A DNA stretch of 64,000 bases from Pseudomonas taiwanensis (GTDB lineage: Bacteria; Pseudomonadota; Gammaproteobacteria; Pseudomonadales; Pseudomonadaceae), in contig NZ_QJRF01000069.1 in NCBI RefSeq assembly GCF_013393345.1, forward strand, positions 310,001 to 374,000, read 5' to 3'. The position numbers and the translations under genes are program-made. The notes under the pieces are model-generated. The model worked only from the letters and a program-made list of their open reading frames with translations, was not told the DNA's origin and did not search any database. Shown in pieces: positions 1 through 9,144 of this stretch. Within the stretch, counting starts at the first letter, position 1. Each line of letters starts with the position of its first letter.

Positions 1-399
1 CTCTTCAGGGTGCTGCTGGAAATTTATGCCGGGGGGAAGCGTCTAAAATGTCTCTATGACAGTGAAATAATGAGAATTAGCGATTTTAGACAGGATCTGG
101 CCAGCGCATTGGCAACTAACCAGGAGTCTCAAGCACGAATTGCAGGAAGTTGGATTTCGTTTCTTAAACCCAGAATTGATTTCCTCGAGTATTGGTCGTG
201 GCTATTTGGCGCTCTTGCCACCGTGCTGGCAGCCCTGGTGACCATGATGAATCTTGCAGGGCAGAGCAGTCTTGTGGGAAATACCGTTATGGCGGTGCTG
301 GCCTTGATATTTGCCATGATTAAATTCTCGGTAGATAAAAAGAGATATTGGTATAAATATATCGTTAGCCATCTGGATGCAATAAAGGTTGGGAGTTAG
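1..399 (+). CDS. Membrane protein of unknown function, 5' end outside the window
   Basis: The reading frame is open to the left edge, so the start is not visible; an internal GTG at position 10 is possible. The visible 132 residues hold a charged N-terminal segment rich in A, Q and E, then two hydrophobic stretches (about residues 68-87 and 93-110 of the visible part) and a basic tail with KKRYWYKY. This is the layout of a small two-helix membrane protein with a cytoplasmic helical domain, as in SLATT-type effectors, but no diagnostic motif is present and I do not assign a family. It is followed by 183 bases without a gene before the next forward gene. Confidence 0.55.
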   Translation, partial: LFRVLLEIYAGGKRLKCLYDSEIMRISDFRQDLASALATNQESQARIAGSWISFLKPRIDFLEYWSWLFGALATVLAALVTMMNLAGQSSLVGNTVMAVLALIFAMIKFSVDKKRYWYKYIVSHLDAIKVGS

Positions 400-582
400 A
401 AAGCCATGGTTGGTGAGCGGCATATAACCGGAGTATAAACAATGCTTGCTTCGCAAAGGGTCTGCCAGACGTGCACTTGCGTACACTTCCAATGTTAAGA
501 CTCTTTCCCTGCCATGCCGGGGTTAATACGTCCGCTGGGCTGGTGATCTGAATCCAAGGCACGGCCTACACTGGAGGGGCTT

Positions 583-1746
583 ATGCAAGAACAATATGAC
601 CGAGCACTTCTACTCAATGAAGTCTGGTCTGAGCCTTTGAGCGTGGTAGCCCCTCGATATGGTCTGTCTGACGTCGGCCTTAAGAAACTGTGTGCCAGGT
701 TGCAGATTCCAACGCCATCGCGCGGCCATTGGGCGAAACTCAAGGCAGGAAGGCCGGTTACCGCCACTCCGAGTTTGCAGGCGTACACCGGACTGCCAGT
801 CCACTTGTTCAGGCCTGAAGCGGCCGCCATGGTTGCCTCAAGCCGTCCTACACAGAGCGTTGAGCTCGAAGACCCTCGTCTTCAGGCAATTCTCGAATAT
901 GAGAAACATCCTGATCATCGAATCGTAGTACCCGAAAGCCTGCGAAATCCCCATGCCTTGGTGGTTAAGACCCAAGAGGCTTTAGCCAATCCGTACCGGG
1001 ATCAACGCGACTTCCCGAGGCCACACGGGGAGGCCCTAGATCTTCGAGTCTCCAAGGCGATGCAATCTCGAGCACTCCGGGTCGCGGACACCTTGATCAA
1101 GGCGCTTGAAAAACGCGGCTATCCCGTCACAGTCGAAAAGAAAGTTACCCATGTAGGCATCTTAGGAATGCAGATCGAGCTGACGTTTTTTGAGTCCGCC
1201 CGACGCTCCAAGTACGCGCCGACCGCGCAGGAGATGGCGAAGCTGGCGCGCAACCAATGGGTGAGAATCCCTGATTGGCAATACCACCCAACCGGGATTC
1301 TTCAGGTGCTAGTCAACGAGGGATATGGCGGAAAGGTGACTGACTCCGCCAGAGCAACCGTTGAGGAGCAGCTCAATCAGGTGATCTGTGACATCGCCCG
1401 TAGGGCGGTGCATTACTTGGTAAGTCGTGAGCGGCAAGCCAGTGCCGAGGCGGAGCACCAGCGCAAGCGCGAGGCCGCATTCGCTCAGAAAGCGATCCAG
1501 GATGCTGAGCGCAAACGACTGCTTGGACTATTAAAACAAGCCAAGCAATGGCAACGCGCATGCTTGCTGCGCCACTACCTTGACGAGTTCGAGCAGACCG
1601 CGCGCCGTCGCGGTCAGTTGACCCCAGACCAGCTGGAGCAGTTGTGTTGGGGCCGGGCAAAAGCCGATTGGCTCGACCCGTTCACGGACGCTCGTGACGA
1701 ATGGTTAGACAAGGTTATCGAGGTACCGAGTCGATACTCGTGGTGA
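583..1746 (+). CDS. Conserved accessory protein with N-terminal HTH-like segment (copy 1)
   Basis: This 387-residue protein is not characterised. Residues 5-55 read YDRALLLNEVWSEPLSVVAP and continue GLSDVGLKKLCARLQIPTP-SRGHWAK, which looks like a helix-turn-helix unit of a kind found at the start of many proteobacterial accessory proteins. Residues about 285-320 form a charged coiled coil (RQASAEAEHQRKREAAFAQK), and the C terminus has a conserved WGRAKADWLDP. A Shine-Dalgarno GGAGG stands 6-7 bases before the ATG. A paralogue with the same layout lies at 15383-16525. DNA binding is an inference from the N-terminal segment only. Confidence 0.8.
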   Translation: MQEQYDRALLLNEVWSEPLSVVAPRYGLSDVGLKKLCARLQIPTPSRGHWAKLKAGRPVTATPSLQAYTGLPVHLFRPEAAAMVASSRPTQSVELEDPRLQAILEYEKHPDHRIVVPESLRNPHALVVKTQEALANPYRDQRDFPRPHGEALDLRVSKAMQSRALRVADTLIKALEKRGYPVTVEKKVTHVGILGMQIELTFFESARRSKYAPTAQEMAKLARNQWVRIPDWQYHPTGILQVLVNEGYGGKVTDSARATVEEQLNQVICDIARRAVHYLVSRERQASAEAEHQRKREAAFAQKAIQDAERKRLLGLLKQAKQWQRACLLRHYLDEFEQTARRRGQLTPDQLEQLCWGRAKADWLDPFTDARDEWLDKVIEVPSRYSW

Positions 1747-1864
1747 ACGAGCAATGCCCCCTGGGGTAGCTCGCCGCTCGCTGGGGCTGCACGACGGCAG
1801 GATTTGTTCTGGAGATCTCGCGAGGGATGGCAATTGCGGCAATCCCGGTGACGAAGCGATAGTC

Positions 1865-2773
1865 TCACCTCGACTCTGGGGTTGTGCGGAGCACAAAGTT
1901 GCCGCGAGCGGGACGCCGCTCCTTCAGTGCGATGCCTTCCCAGCCCAGCGGACTATCCCCTTGTAGGCCTCGTTCGAGGTGTCGTTCGAGGTTGTCGAAG
2001 CACTCGATCGTGGCAGTCTCGGAATTCAGCGTCCCGAGGAATAACCACTTTTCAAAGGCGCCCATGGTATAGGCATCGCCGGCGAGTTCATGAATCAGCG
2101 ACGAATCCGGTGGGAAGAGGATCCAGACCTTCTCAAAATAGGCTTGCGCCAAGCACGCCAGTTTCAACAAATCGGCAGAAGCTTTCTCTTCCTTTCGCGA
2201 TGTGTCGCCCACCCGCGCAAAGATCGCCACCTTCGGCTGTTGCCCTTCCTGAACGATGAAAAACTGGCTGAAAAAGTTGGAGTGGGTGACTTTGATCAGC
2301 TCGCCTTCTGGGTAACCGAAGAAGGCGGGCCCGGCATCTAGGAGCGCTGCTTGGCATAGACGCTCGTGCTCCACCACCCGCGCGCGGGCACGTGAGCGCA
2401 GCGTTGCGGGGCCTCCACCGGCTTTTTCCACGCTGGCCTCAATGGCTTCACGCAGCGCCTTGAGGGTCATTTCGTTAGACAGGCATCCGGGCACGGACGC
2501 TTCCGCGACGGCGGCATCGTGGTGGTGGAGACGCTCCAGAAGTTCGATATGCGCGTAACCGCATCGGACTTGCTCTGCGGTGAGGGGGCCAACCAGCGAG
2601 TCAAGGAACTGCCCCGCCTTGAGCATGCGGGTGAGCATCTTCGCGTCATAGTTGACCTCCTCTGCTAATTGGCGGAGGAACAGATTGAGACTCGAGCTGC
2701 CCTGATAGCTGTCCACCTGCGGCTGAAGCTGCTGGTACAGGGCGTACCAATGCTGCTGAGCTTTGCGTCCCAT
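1865..2773 (-). CDS. Unknown protein divergent from the Tn7-like operon
   Basis: This 302-residue protein was not recognised. The N-terminal half (to about residue 125) is helical with QQLQPQVDSYQGSSSLNLFL and a MLTRMLKAGQFLD segment; the C-terminal half is alpha/beta-like, with VAIFARVGDT, a KEEKASADLLKLACLA helix and EKVWILFPPDS, which could be a degenerate nuclease-like core but lacks a clear catalytic set. It is read away from tnsA, and the two start codons are about 130 bases apart, so the two units probably share a control region. Its position suggests a role linked to the transposon, either regulatory or cargo; this is inference. Confidence 0.7.
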   Translation of the reverse strand: MGRKAQQHWYALYQQLQPQVDSYQGSSSLNLFLRQLAEEVNYDAKMLTRMLKAGQFLDSLVGPLTAEQVRCGYAHIELLERLHHHDAAVAEASVPGCLSNEMTLKALREAIEASVEKAGGGPATLRSRARARVVEHERLCQAALLDAGPAFFGYPEGELIKVTHSNFFSQFFIVQEGQQPKVAIFARVGDTSRKEEKASADLLKLACLAQAYFEKVWILFPPDSSLIHELAGDAYTMGAFEKWLFLGTLNSETATIECFDNLERHLERGLQGDSPLGWEGIALKERRPARGNFVLRTTPESR

Positions 2774-2902
2774 GCACCCTCCCGTGCAGGCCTTGCCAGA
2801 ACCGGCGTGGGAGCATAACTTTTTTGCTGGACTTCACCAAAATTTGACAGGTCGGTAACGGCGGGATATATCTCTGTAAAGATTGATTTAGTGAAGTGTA
2901 GT

Positions 2903-3616
2903 ATGAAGATCGACACTCAGAGCCCCCCTGCCAGCCGCGACGTGGCCAGAAGGACGCGCAGGGCTCGGCGCGCTTTTGTGATGTGCTCGCCGAAGAATGG
3001 TTTCGTCGAGATCCGCATGGAGTCCTGGTTGGAGCAGTCCTGTGCCCAGGTGCTGGAGCGGGATCCACGCGTCCGCTGGTACCGCGCGAATCCCTTTACC
3101 CTTGACCTCTCCACGGGCGCGATTCTCGAGAAGAAGCCTCTCCGTAAGCCACAGGGGGCGGTGTACTACACGCCGGACTTTGTCGCGGGCGTTGACCATC
3201 TCCAGGTAGCCATCGAGGTCAAGCCAGCCGCCTGGGTGGAAGAACATGCCGCCCTGTTTCAGCAAGTGCGCGAAGTGCTCCTGGCAAAGGGGATGCGCTT
3301 CATTGTGGTGACGGACGAACATTTCTCAGCGGCCTATCTGCGGAATGTCCAGTTGCTGAATCAGTACCAGGCCCAGGCTTTCGATGCCTTGCCGGGGTGG
3401 TCGACCGAAGTAGAAGCAGTCCTTCAAACGTCCCAACCGATGCCAGTACGGGAGCTGTTACAGGGCCTCGAGCCGGCCAATCACTACTTGGCCGCAGCCG
3501 TGCTCTCGGGTGTGCTCCGCTTCGACATGCAGCGGGATCTGTTCGAGCGCATGGATTTTGAGGTGCAACCGGCATTCGGCAGCCTCAGTGAGTTCGAGGT
3601 ACTGCGCTTTGACTAG
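2903..3616 (+). CDS. tnsA: TnsA-like transposase endonuclease subunit
   Basis: Tn7-like TnsA cuts the 5' ends of the transposon so that, with TnsB, the element is excised cleanly. The restriction-enzyme-like fold is visible: an acidic residue in MESWLEQSCAQVLE (about residue 35), the motif YYTPDF near residue 90 and IEVKP near residue 108 give the expected E, D and E-x-K set. Length (237 residues) fits the family. The start is uncertain: GTG at 2891, ATG at 2903 and ATG at 2981 are in frame. It is the first gene of a tight forward series with tnsB, tnsC and tniQ, and that context supports the call as much as the motifs. Confidence 0.85.
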   Translation: MKIDTQSPPASRDVARRTRRARRAFVMCSPKNGFVEIRMESWLEQSCAQVLERDPRVRWYRANPFTLDLSTGAILEKKPLRKPQGAVYYTPDFVAGVDHLQVAIEVKPAAWVEEHAALFQQVREVLLAKGMRFIVVTDEHFSAAYLRNVQLLNQYQAQAFDALPGWSTEVEAVLQTSQPMPVRELLQGLEPANHYLAAAVLSGVLRFDMQRDLFERMDFEVQPAFGSLSEFEVLRFD

Positions 3617-3641
3617 TCCAGTGGCTACGGGTACCGCAGTG

Positions 3642-5543
3642 ATGCTTGATGGGACGCACTTCCTCATCAAGACCATCAAGCCGCTGCTCGGCGATATCGT
3701 GCTGGAAGGCAAAGGTGGGATTGAACTTTCCATCGACACCCGTGAGTTCTACAACAAGATTGCCGACGGCGCGATTCAGCTACCGCAACATGAGGTGCAG
3801 GCAGCGCAGCGAGCCTGGTCAGCCTCTGAAAGTGCGGCCGCCGACTTTCGCCTCGCGCTGTTAGAGTTCGCTCAACAGCTTGACGTACAAGGGCTGGAGG
3901 GGGCCGTTCGCCAAGAGCGGTTGGAGGTGTTTTGCCAATCACATCGACGCAAGCGGCCCTGTGACAAAACGATCAAGGCCTATAAGCAGCGCTATCAGCA
4001 ATTTGGTTACGAGGGCCTGATTCCCAATTTCAGTCAGCGTGGTGGGGCGGGTTGGCGCTCCAAGAAAGTTGCCAAGGAGATAGCCCGTAACGCATTGATT
4101 GAATACTTCATGGAGGACGACAAGATCAACTTGACCTCCATGAAGGATATTGTCGATGAGTTGCTGAAGCAACACAACGAAATACACGGTGTCTCGGAGA
4201 GTATTGACCGGAAGACCATTTCCAGAATCCTCCTGAAGCTGCCGAAATCGCTGGTCAAGGGTGGGCGATTAGACCCACGAACTTACGCGCTCTGGAATAG
4301 GCAGGCAGTTGAGTGCTATCAAGTCCAGCTTCCCTTTGAGTTGGTAGAAGTCGACGCCAAAACGATTGATCTATATAGCCGCGACGAGTCTGGTGTGGTT
4401 CATACCCAGCTCACGCTTTATGCAATGGTCTGTGCGCGGACTTCTTATCCAATTGGGGTCTACGTTACTGCGGGGAAACCTAGTCAATACGCTTTGCTGA
4501 AAGTATTTGAGTTCTTCTTTACCCCCAAAGACGAAGTATTCAATTCAAGATTTGGTATTAAGACCGACTGGGTTTCGCCGTGTGGAATTACCGGCATTAC
4601 GTATGATAATGGCCCCGAAACGAGCGCAGACTTAGCCTTGAGTTTAGTGCGGAAAATGGGCATTTCGACCGACTATGCCCGCATTGGTCGCGGGGATGAC
4701 AAGCCACATGTTGAGTCATTTTTTAAGGTGTTAGACGAGCGCCTTCTAAATAAAATGCCTGGTGCCCAAAAGAGCCAGGATACGCGTGTCAAAAGCCGCC
4801 ATGCCCGGGCCGAACAAGAGGCCTGTTACTCGGTCGATAAGATCTATCAGGAGATCGTTCAATTCATCGCCGATGTCTATATACATGAACCGTGTGCTGA
4901 TTTGGGCTTCCTTCACGGAAAACGCATGTCAATCAAACAAGCCATGGATGAAGACCTGAAACGCTTCATGCCGCTACCTGCGCCGTCGTTGCAGCGTGTC
5001 CAAAATCTAATTTTGGATGTGTATCGAGACAATCGTAAGCTTCAATACTATGGCGTGGACTTCGAAGGTTTTCGCTTTTATTGCGCCGAGTTTGCGCAGT
5101 TGGCGCGAGATCGAGAAATTCAGCGCGTCGATATCCGGTTTAATCCGGAAGACTGTACCGCTATCTATTTTGTGCATCCGGACAATCAGAGCTTGATTCG
5201 GGCCGACAATAAGATGGTAGGTATACCAGCGGTGTCATTTGATGTGGCCAAGCAGTTGAAGAAGGCCTATACGGGTGATCCTGAGCAGATGACCGGGCAT
5301 GATTATCAACGCGAGTATGCACGGACGCTCATGCGGTATGCGGCCGATAGTCGGAAGCGCCCCAAAATCAGGGATAACAACAAGAAACTCCGCGAGCAAG
5401 AACGACTCCGGCAGAAAGCCGATATTGCCGAACAGCTGGATAAACTCTCACCGCCCGTGTTTTCGGCGCATCCGCTGGCGGCGGACGATGATGATGATTT
5501 TACTCCGGCACCGCGTGTGGATCTGAGCAATGACCCGAATTAG
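3642..5543 (+). CDS. tnsB: TnsB-like DDE transposase
   Basis: TnsB binds the transposon ends and performs 3' strand cleavage and joining. The retroviral-integrase-type catalytic core is clear: first Asp in ELVEVDAKTIDLYS, second Asp in ITYDNGPETSADL, and the Glu in GDDKPHVESFFKV. The N-terminal third carries helix-turn-helix DNA-binding segments (KRPCDKTIKAYKQRYQQFG) and a Mu-type beta-barrel region follows the core. The ATG at 3642 was chosen because it follows the tnsA stop; in-frame GTG codons at 3621 and 3639 are alternatives. Of about 633 residues, which is normal for TnsB. The last 14 bases overlap tnsC, which points to translational coupling. Confidence 0.92.
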   Translation: MLDGTHFLIKTIKPLLGDIVLEGKGGIELSIDTREFYNKIADGAIQLPQHEVQAAQRAWSASESAAADFRLALLEFAQQLDVQGLEGAVRQERLEVFCQSHRRKRPCDKTIKAYKQRYQQFGYEGLIPNFSQRGGAGWRSKKVAKEIARNALIEYFMEDDKINLTSMKDIVDELLKQHNEIHGVSESIDRKTISRILLKLPKSLVKGGRLDPRTYALWNRQAVECYQVQLPFELVEVDAKTIDLYSRDESGVVHTQLTLYAMVCARTSYPIGVYVTAGKPSQYALLKVFEFFFTPKDEVFNSRFGIKTDWVSPCGITGITYDNGPETSADLALSLVRKMGISTDYARIGRGDDKPHVESFFKVLDERLLNKMPGAQKSQDTRVKSRHARAEQEACYSVDKIYQEIVQFIADVYIHEPCADLGFLHGKRMSIKQAMDEDLKRFMPLPAPSLQRVQNLILDVYRDNRKLQYYGVDFEGFRFYCAEFAQLARDREIQRVDIRFNPEDCTAIYFVHPDNQSLIRADNKMVGIPAVSFDVAKQLKKAYTGDPEQMTGHDYQREYARTLMRYAADSRKRPKIRDNNKKLREQERLRQKADIAEQLDKLSPPVFSAHPLAADDDDDFTPAPRVDLSNDPN

Positions 5544-6444
5544 CGAGCAACTGGTTTGCCATGATCGCTTCAACTACGTCAAAGCGGAAATCGAGGCGGT
5601 ATTGGCGCGGGCGCGAGACGGTGATCCCCAGTTGCTGGCGGTTATCGGCCCGCCGCGTGGCGGAAAAACCAAGGTGGTAGAAACCTTTCTTAACGAGCAT
5701 CAAGTTTCTGCCTCCGGCCGGACTCGCGAGATCCTCGGTATCGTCAGTCCAAAGCACCTCACGGGGCGGGCACTGCCGGACGCTTGCCTGGCAAGCCTGG
5801 GAATGGCCACCGAAATGTTCAAGAACCAGACAACAGCGACCGATGCCTTTATCAAAGTGGTGAAGCGGAGCGGTACCAAGCTGATCATTTTCGATGAGAC
5901 TCAACACATGCTGGAGCGCGGCAGCTCCACGACGGTGCGGGCGGCTGCTGATTACCTGAAAGCTCTCTTCGACCAAACCGGGGCAAGTATCGTGTTGGTC
6001 GGCCTCCCGGCTCTGATCGGCTTATTCCAAGCCAACGAACAGCTTGCAGATCGGGCTCGCAGGCCCATCGAATATTTCCCGTACCGATGGGAAGGGAGTG
6101 ATTACAAGAGCTTTAGGAGCGCACTGGCCGGTGCCCTGGAATATCTCCTGGAGAACTCTTGGGAGACATTTGATTGTAAAGACAGCGAGTTTGCCAGGCG
6201 TATGTATGTCGCGTCCGCTGGGCGTTACGGCATCATCAATAAACTCTTCATGGAAGTTCAGAGTATGGTCAGGAGTACTTCGAATAAGGTCGCTTCATAC
6301 CGCGAGTTCTCTCAGGCATACGAAAAAACCATCATTGGCAGATTTATCGACTTCAATCCGTTTGACTTGACCGTCGAAATCAAACCCGAACACATGGCCC
6401 TGGTTTACATGAAGGTCATGCAGGAAGTCGGGGTCGAGGTTTAA
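5530..6444 (+). CDS. tnsC: TnsC/TniB-like AAA+ ATPase
   Basis: TnsC-type ATPases form filaments on target DNA and link the target selector to the TnsAB transposase. A Walker A motif GPPRGGKT lies near residue 42, Walker B as LIIFDETQHM near residue 120, and a sensor-like VLVGLPAL near residue 158. At 304 residues the protein is far shorter than TnsC of Tn7 (about 555) and resembles the compact TniB type. The ATG lies inside the tnsB end. The next gene starts 7 bases downstream behind an AGGAG sequence. Confidence 0.9.
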   Translation: MTRISEQLVCHDRFNYVKAEIEAVLARARDGDPQLLAVIGPPRGGKTKVVETFLNEHQVSASGRTREILGIVSPKHLTGRALPDACLASLGMATEMFKNQTTATDAFIKVVKRSGTKLIIFDETQHMLERGSSTTVRAAADYLKALFDQTGASIVLVGLPALIGLFQANEQLADRARRPIEYFPYRWEGSDYKSFRSALAGALEYLLENSWETFDCKDSEFARRMYVASAGRYGIINKLFMEVQSMVRSTSNKVASYREFSQAYEKTIIGRFIDFNPFDLTVEIKPEHMALVYMKVMQEVGVEV

Positions 6445-6451
6445 GGAGAGG

Positions 6452-8422
6452 ATGATGCTGACATTCACGGTTGAGCAAGAGTTTCATGATGAGAGTTTGA
6501 ATAGCTATTTGGCGAGACTCGCTGGTGAGAATTTTCTCGGTTCGGTAAGTGCCTTACTCCGACCGGTTGGGGTCAGGTACAAGTCCACTTATTCCCAGGA
6601 TGAATTGGCGGCGACCGCGCTCTGCCATTCTTTGGAGCTTCCCCTATTAGAGCGCTTGGCAAGGTTTCAGACGGTACTTGGCGCACTGGGTGGCGGGCAG
6701 TTTCTGCGGCGACATGGTGTGCCAGTGTGCCCGGTATGTCTGAGCCATCAGGCCTATGGTCGCCAGGCCTGGCATCATGAGTTGGTCACTGCCTGCTCAA
6801 AGCATCGCATTATGCTGGTAGCAGCCTGCCCCGACTGTCTGGAGCCGGTTGCACTGAACGGGGGTACGATTGGTACCTGTCAGTGTGGGTTTGATTTGGC
6901 AGCGGCCCCAGCAATACCGGCTGATCGCGCGAATCTGTTCGTCTCCGGGGTGTTGGCCGGATCGCAAATGCATGTGGCCACTTTGACCGGGCTGAATATT
7001 ACAGCGGGCGTCCCAGCGGATGTCGATCGGTTCTTTCTCTTCCTGGCCAATCTGACCCTCTCCGTGAAGCAACGAAAGAATGCGGCGATCAGCGTGGATC
7101 GGGCCATCGAAATTAACCGCGCCTGTTTCCTGCTGGCCGAGAACTTGGAAGAGCGTTTTCGCGCGTTTGTGGTGGAGCAGGTAGCCAAGGCAAATGAGCT
7201 GGCGTCCGGTCGCTACATGCATAGCTTGGGCGACTGGTACCGAGAACTGAACGCCACGTTTGCTTCAGATGCTTATGCCGGCCTTCGCGAAATGGTCTAC
7301 AGAATCCTGCTCAGGGAAGCCAAGGCGCCGATCAATCGGAAGATGAAGCAGATCGGCGCCGCGTTGCTGGAGTTCAAGGAAACCCTGACCGCAGCCGAGG
7401 CGGCCAGGGCCCTTGGCACATCGGCCGAGCGTTTAGTGGCATTTGTGCGTTGCAAGAAACTGAAAGGCACGATCATCAGCGGGAGCTCCAACGAGTACTG
7501 CCTGGTCGCGCGCCGAGAGGTCGAAGCATTGAAGGAGGCGGCCGCTGAGCTGATCACCGGAAAGGACTTGCTGGCGATGCTCAACATCACGCGCCGGGTT
7601 CGGGAGCGACTGATTGAAAGTGGTGTTTTGCAGCGAATGCCTGAGTGTGAACGGCCATTGTTCGCCAAAGGCCAATTTCGTCGGCACGAAGTCGAGGGCC
7701 TGCTGCAGCAGCTGGATCAGCATTACGACGAGCGGGTGGTCGAAAGCACTCTCGGTCTGGACGAACTCAGCTCCAGACGCTTTTCCGATCAACAGGCCTT
7801 AGATCTCTTCCGCCGAATCTTCAGCGGCCAACTCAAACCGGTGCAGAAATCGACCGGCATGCAGGGTCTGCTCGCCTTTCGCTTCGATGCCGATGAAGTC
7901 AGAAAGAGCATTAGGCAGGATGCTGGGCTCTTTGAATTGACCATTACCGATTTGACCAAGCTCACCCGTTGGAAACACGAAACGATCAAGGCGTGGATCG
8001 AACAGGGGCTGCTCCCGGCTCGCTCGGAAAGTAAACCAGGTGGAAGGCGAGTTTATATCTCTGTTGCCAATCTGATCTCGTTCCTTTCACAGCATGTCGT
8101 TGTGGCGGATGCTGCTGAGCGCCTTGGCAGCAGGTCAGTTTGGTTGACCAAGCCACTACAGACGAGGCAGGTGCTGGCAAAAACTGCCCTGATCAACAGT
8201 GACGGTAACCAACGGGGGTTACTGGTTTCCATTGATGCCCTGATCAACGTGGTCTCTTCGCGAGAGCCGCAATGGCGACGGGGTGGTGCGGCTGGTGATC
8301 CTGCCTCTGTCGAGGACGGGGGGGCAGTGCCCCAGGCGGGCTCCGAGCAAGGGCTGGCGAATCACTGTCATGGTGCGCACGCGGCATCCCGTTGCTGGCC
8401 AGTTGGCAGAGGCATTTCATGA
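6452..8422 (+). CDS. tniQ: TniQ/TnsD-family target-site selector
   Basis: TniQ-family proteins bind a chosen target and recruit TnsC. The N terminus shows the family signature (ESLNSYLARLA) and a zinc-binding pattern, CPVCL, then H-x6-C-x2-H, then CPDC and CQC, between residues 93 and 150. At 656 residues it is longer than TniQ of Tn402-like elements and nearer to TnsD. The C-terminal half contains at least two helix-turn-helix-like segments (TAAEAARALGTSAERLVAFV and LTKLTRWKHETIKAWI), fitting sequence-specific binding of a fixed insertion site. Two ATG codons in series (6452, 6455) follow the Shine-Dalgarno. The stop overlaps the next start as ATGA. Confidence 0.9.
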   Translation: MMLTFTVEQEFHDESLNSYLARLAGENFLGSVSALLRPVGVRYKSTYSQDELAATALCHSLELPLLERLARFQTVLGALGGGQFLRRHGVPVCPVCLSHQAYGRQAWHHELVTACSKHRIMLVAACPDCLEPVALNGGTIGTCQCGFDLAAAPAIPADRANLFVSGVLAGSQMHVATLTGLNITAGVPADVDRFFLFLANLTLSVKQRKNAAISVDRAIEINRACFLLAENLEERFRAFVVEQVAKANELASGRYMHSLGDWYRELNATFASDAYAGLREMVYRILLREAKAPINRKMKQIGAALLEFKETLTAAEAARALGTSAERLVAFVRCKKLKGTIISGSSNEYCLVARREVEALKEAAAELITGKDLLAMLNITRRVRERLIESGVLQRMPECERPLFAKGQFRRHEVEGLLQQLDQHYDERVVESTLGLDELSSRRFSDQQALDLFRRIFSGQLKPVQKSTGMQGLLAFRFDADEVRKSIRQDAGLFELTITDLTKLTRWKHETIKAWIEQGLLPARSESKPGGRRVYISVANLISFLSQHVVVADAAERLGSRSVWLTKPLQTRQVLAKTALINSDGNQRGLLVSIDALINVVSSREPQWRRGGAAGDPASVEDGGAVPQAGSEQGLANHCHGAHAASRCWPVGRGIS

Positions 8423-8775
8423 AGCCGCTGAGTGCAGTCGAGGCACGTCGATTGGCCGAGGCGGTGCGGTATCCCTTTGCCGAGTCGGTTACCGCATACG
8501 TCACCGACGCACAAATCGTGGCCTGTTGTTGCTTAGGCATTGTGTATCGGCATTTGCGTGCGGATCGCTATGGGCGCTTTCAGGATGGCCATCGGATTCG
8601 GACTTCTGACATCCACTGTGTGGTCAAGGAAGGCCCGTACTGGATCCTCCATACGGTAAACAAGAGTCGCTATGTGGTGGTCACCTTTAGCCGACCCGGC
8701 GGACGCAAGTCCTTGGATGATTTCTTGAACGTGCTTGTCGGCGGCTTCCATATCACGCCGAAGCGACTGCAGTAG
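8419..8775 (+). CDS. Small unknown protein, coupled to tniQ (paralogue 1)
   Basis: This 118-residue protein starts in the ATGA overlap with the tniQ stop, so it is probably translated with it. It contains the sequence DGHRIRTSDIHCVVKEG-PYWILHT followed by SRYVVVTF, which is closely matched in the next gene (DGTRIRTTDIERIQRYRG-YWTFWT, SRYLIISF). No family is recognised. The domain looks like a small beta-rich fold. Its place in the transposition operon leaves open whether it serves transposition or is the first cargo gene. Confidence 0.75.
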   Translation: MKPLSAVEARRLAEAVRYPFAESVTAYVTDAQIVACCCLGIVYRHLRADRYGRFQDGHRIRTSDIHCVVKEGPYWILHTVNKSRYVVVTFSRPGGRKSLDDFLNVLVGGFHITPKRLQ

Positions 8776-8792
8776 CACACGAGGCCGCCACG

Positions 8793-9122
8793 ATGTCATC
8801 GACTGCCCTGAATCAAGCCTTGGATACGCCGGAGTTGCTGCGGTTGATGACGGCTTTGCTCACCAATGTTCGAGTCGAGTGTGGCTGTGCTGTCGGATCG
8901 ATCCATGCGGATGTTTTGGAGCGCTTTGCCGACGGGACGCGAATTCGAACGACAGATATCGAACGCATTCAGCGATATCGCGGCTACTGGACGTTCTGGA
9001 CGAGCAGTTACAGCCGCTACCTGATTATCAGTTTCGACGGTAGCGCGGGTTACATGTCGTTTACCAACTACGTGCTGCTGTTGCTGAAGGGTATTTACCC
9101 GGCGCCTACCACCCGACAGTGA
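8793..9122 (+). CDS. Small unknown protein (paralogue 2)
   Basis: At 109 residues this protein shares the pattern ADGTRIRT-x-DI, a YW pair, SRY and a hydrophobic beta stretch with the preceding 118-residue protein, and both end in a G-F/I-x-x-x-P motif (GIYPAPT here, GFHITPK there). The two are therefore a diverged tandem duplication. The start lies 17 bases after the previous stop. Function is unknown. Confidence 0.72.
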   Translation: MSSTALNQALDTPELLRLMTALLTNVRVECGCAVGSIHADVLERFADGTRIRTTDIERIQRYRGYWTFWTSSYSRYLIISFDGSAGYMSFTNYVLLLLKGIYPAPTTRQ

Positions 9123-9144
9123 TCTGCCCACAAGGAGGCCACAG

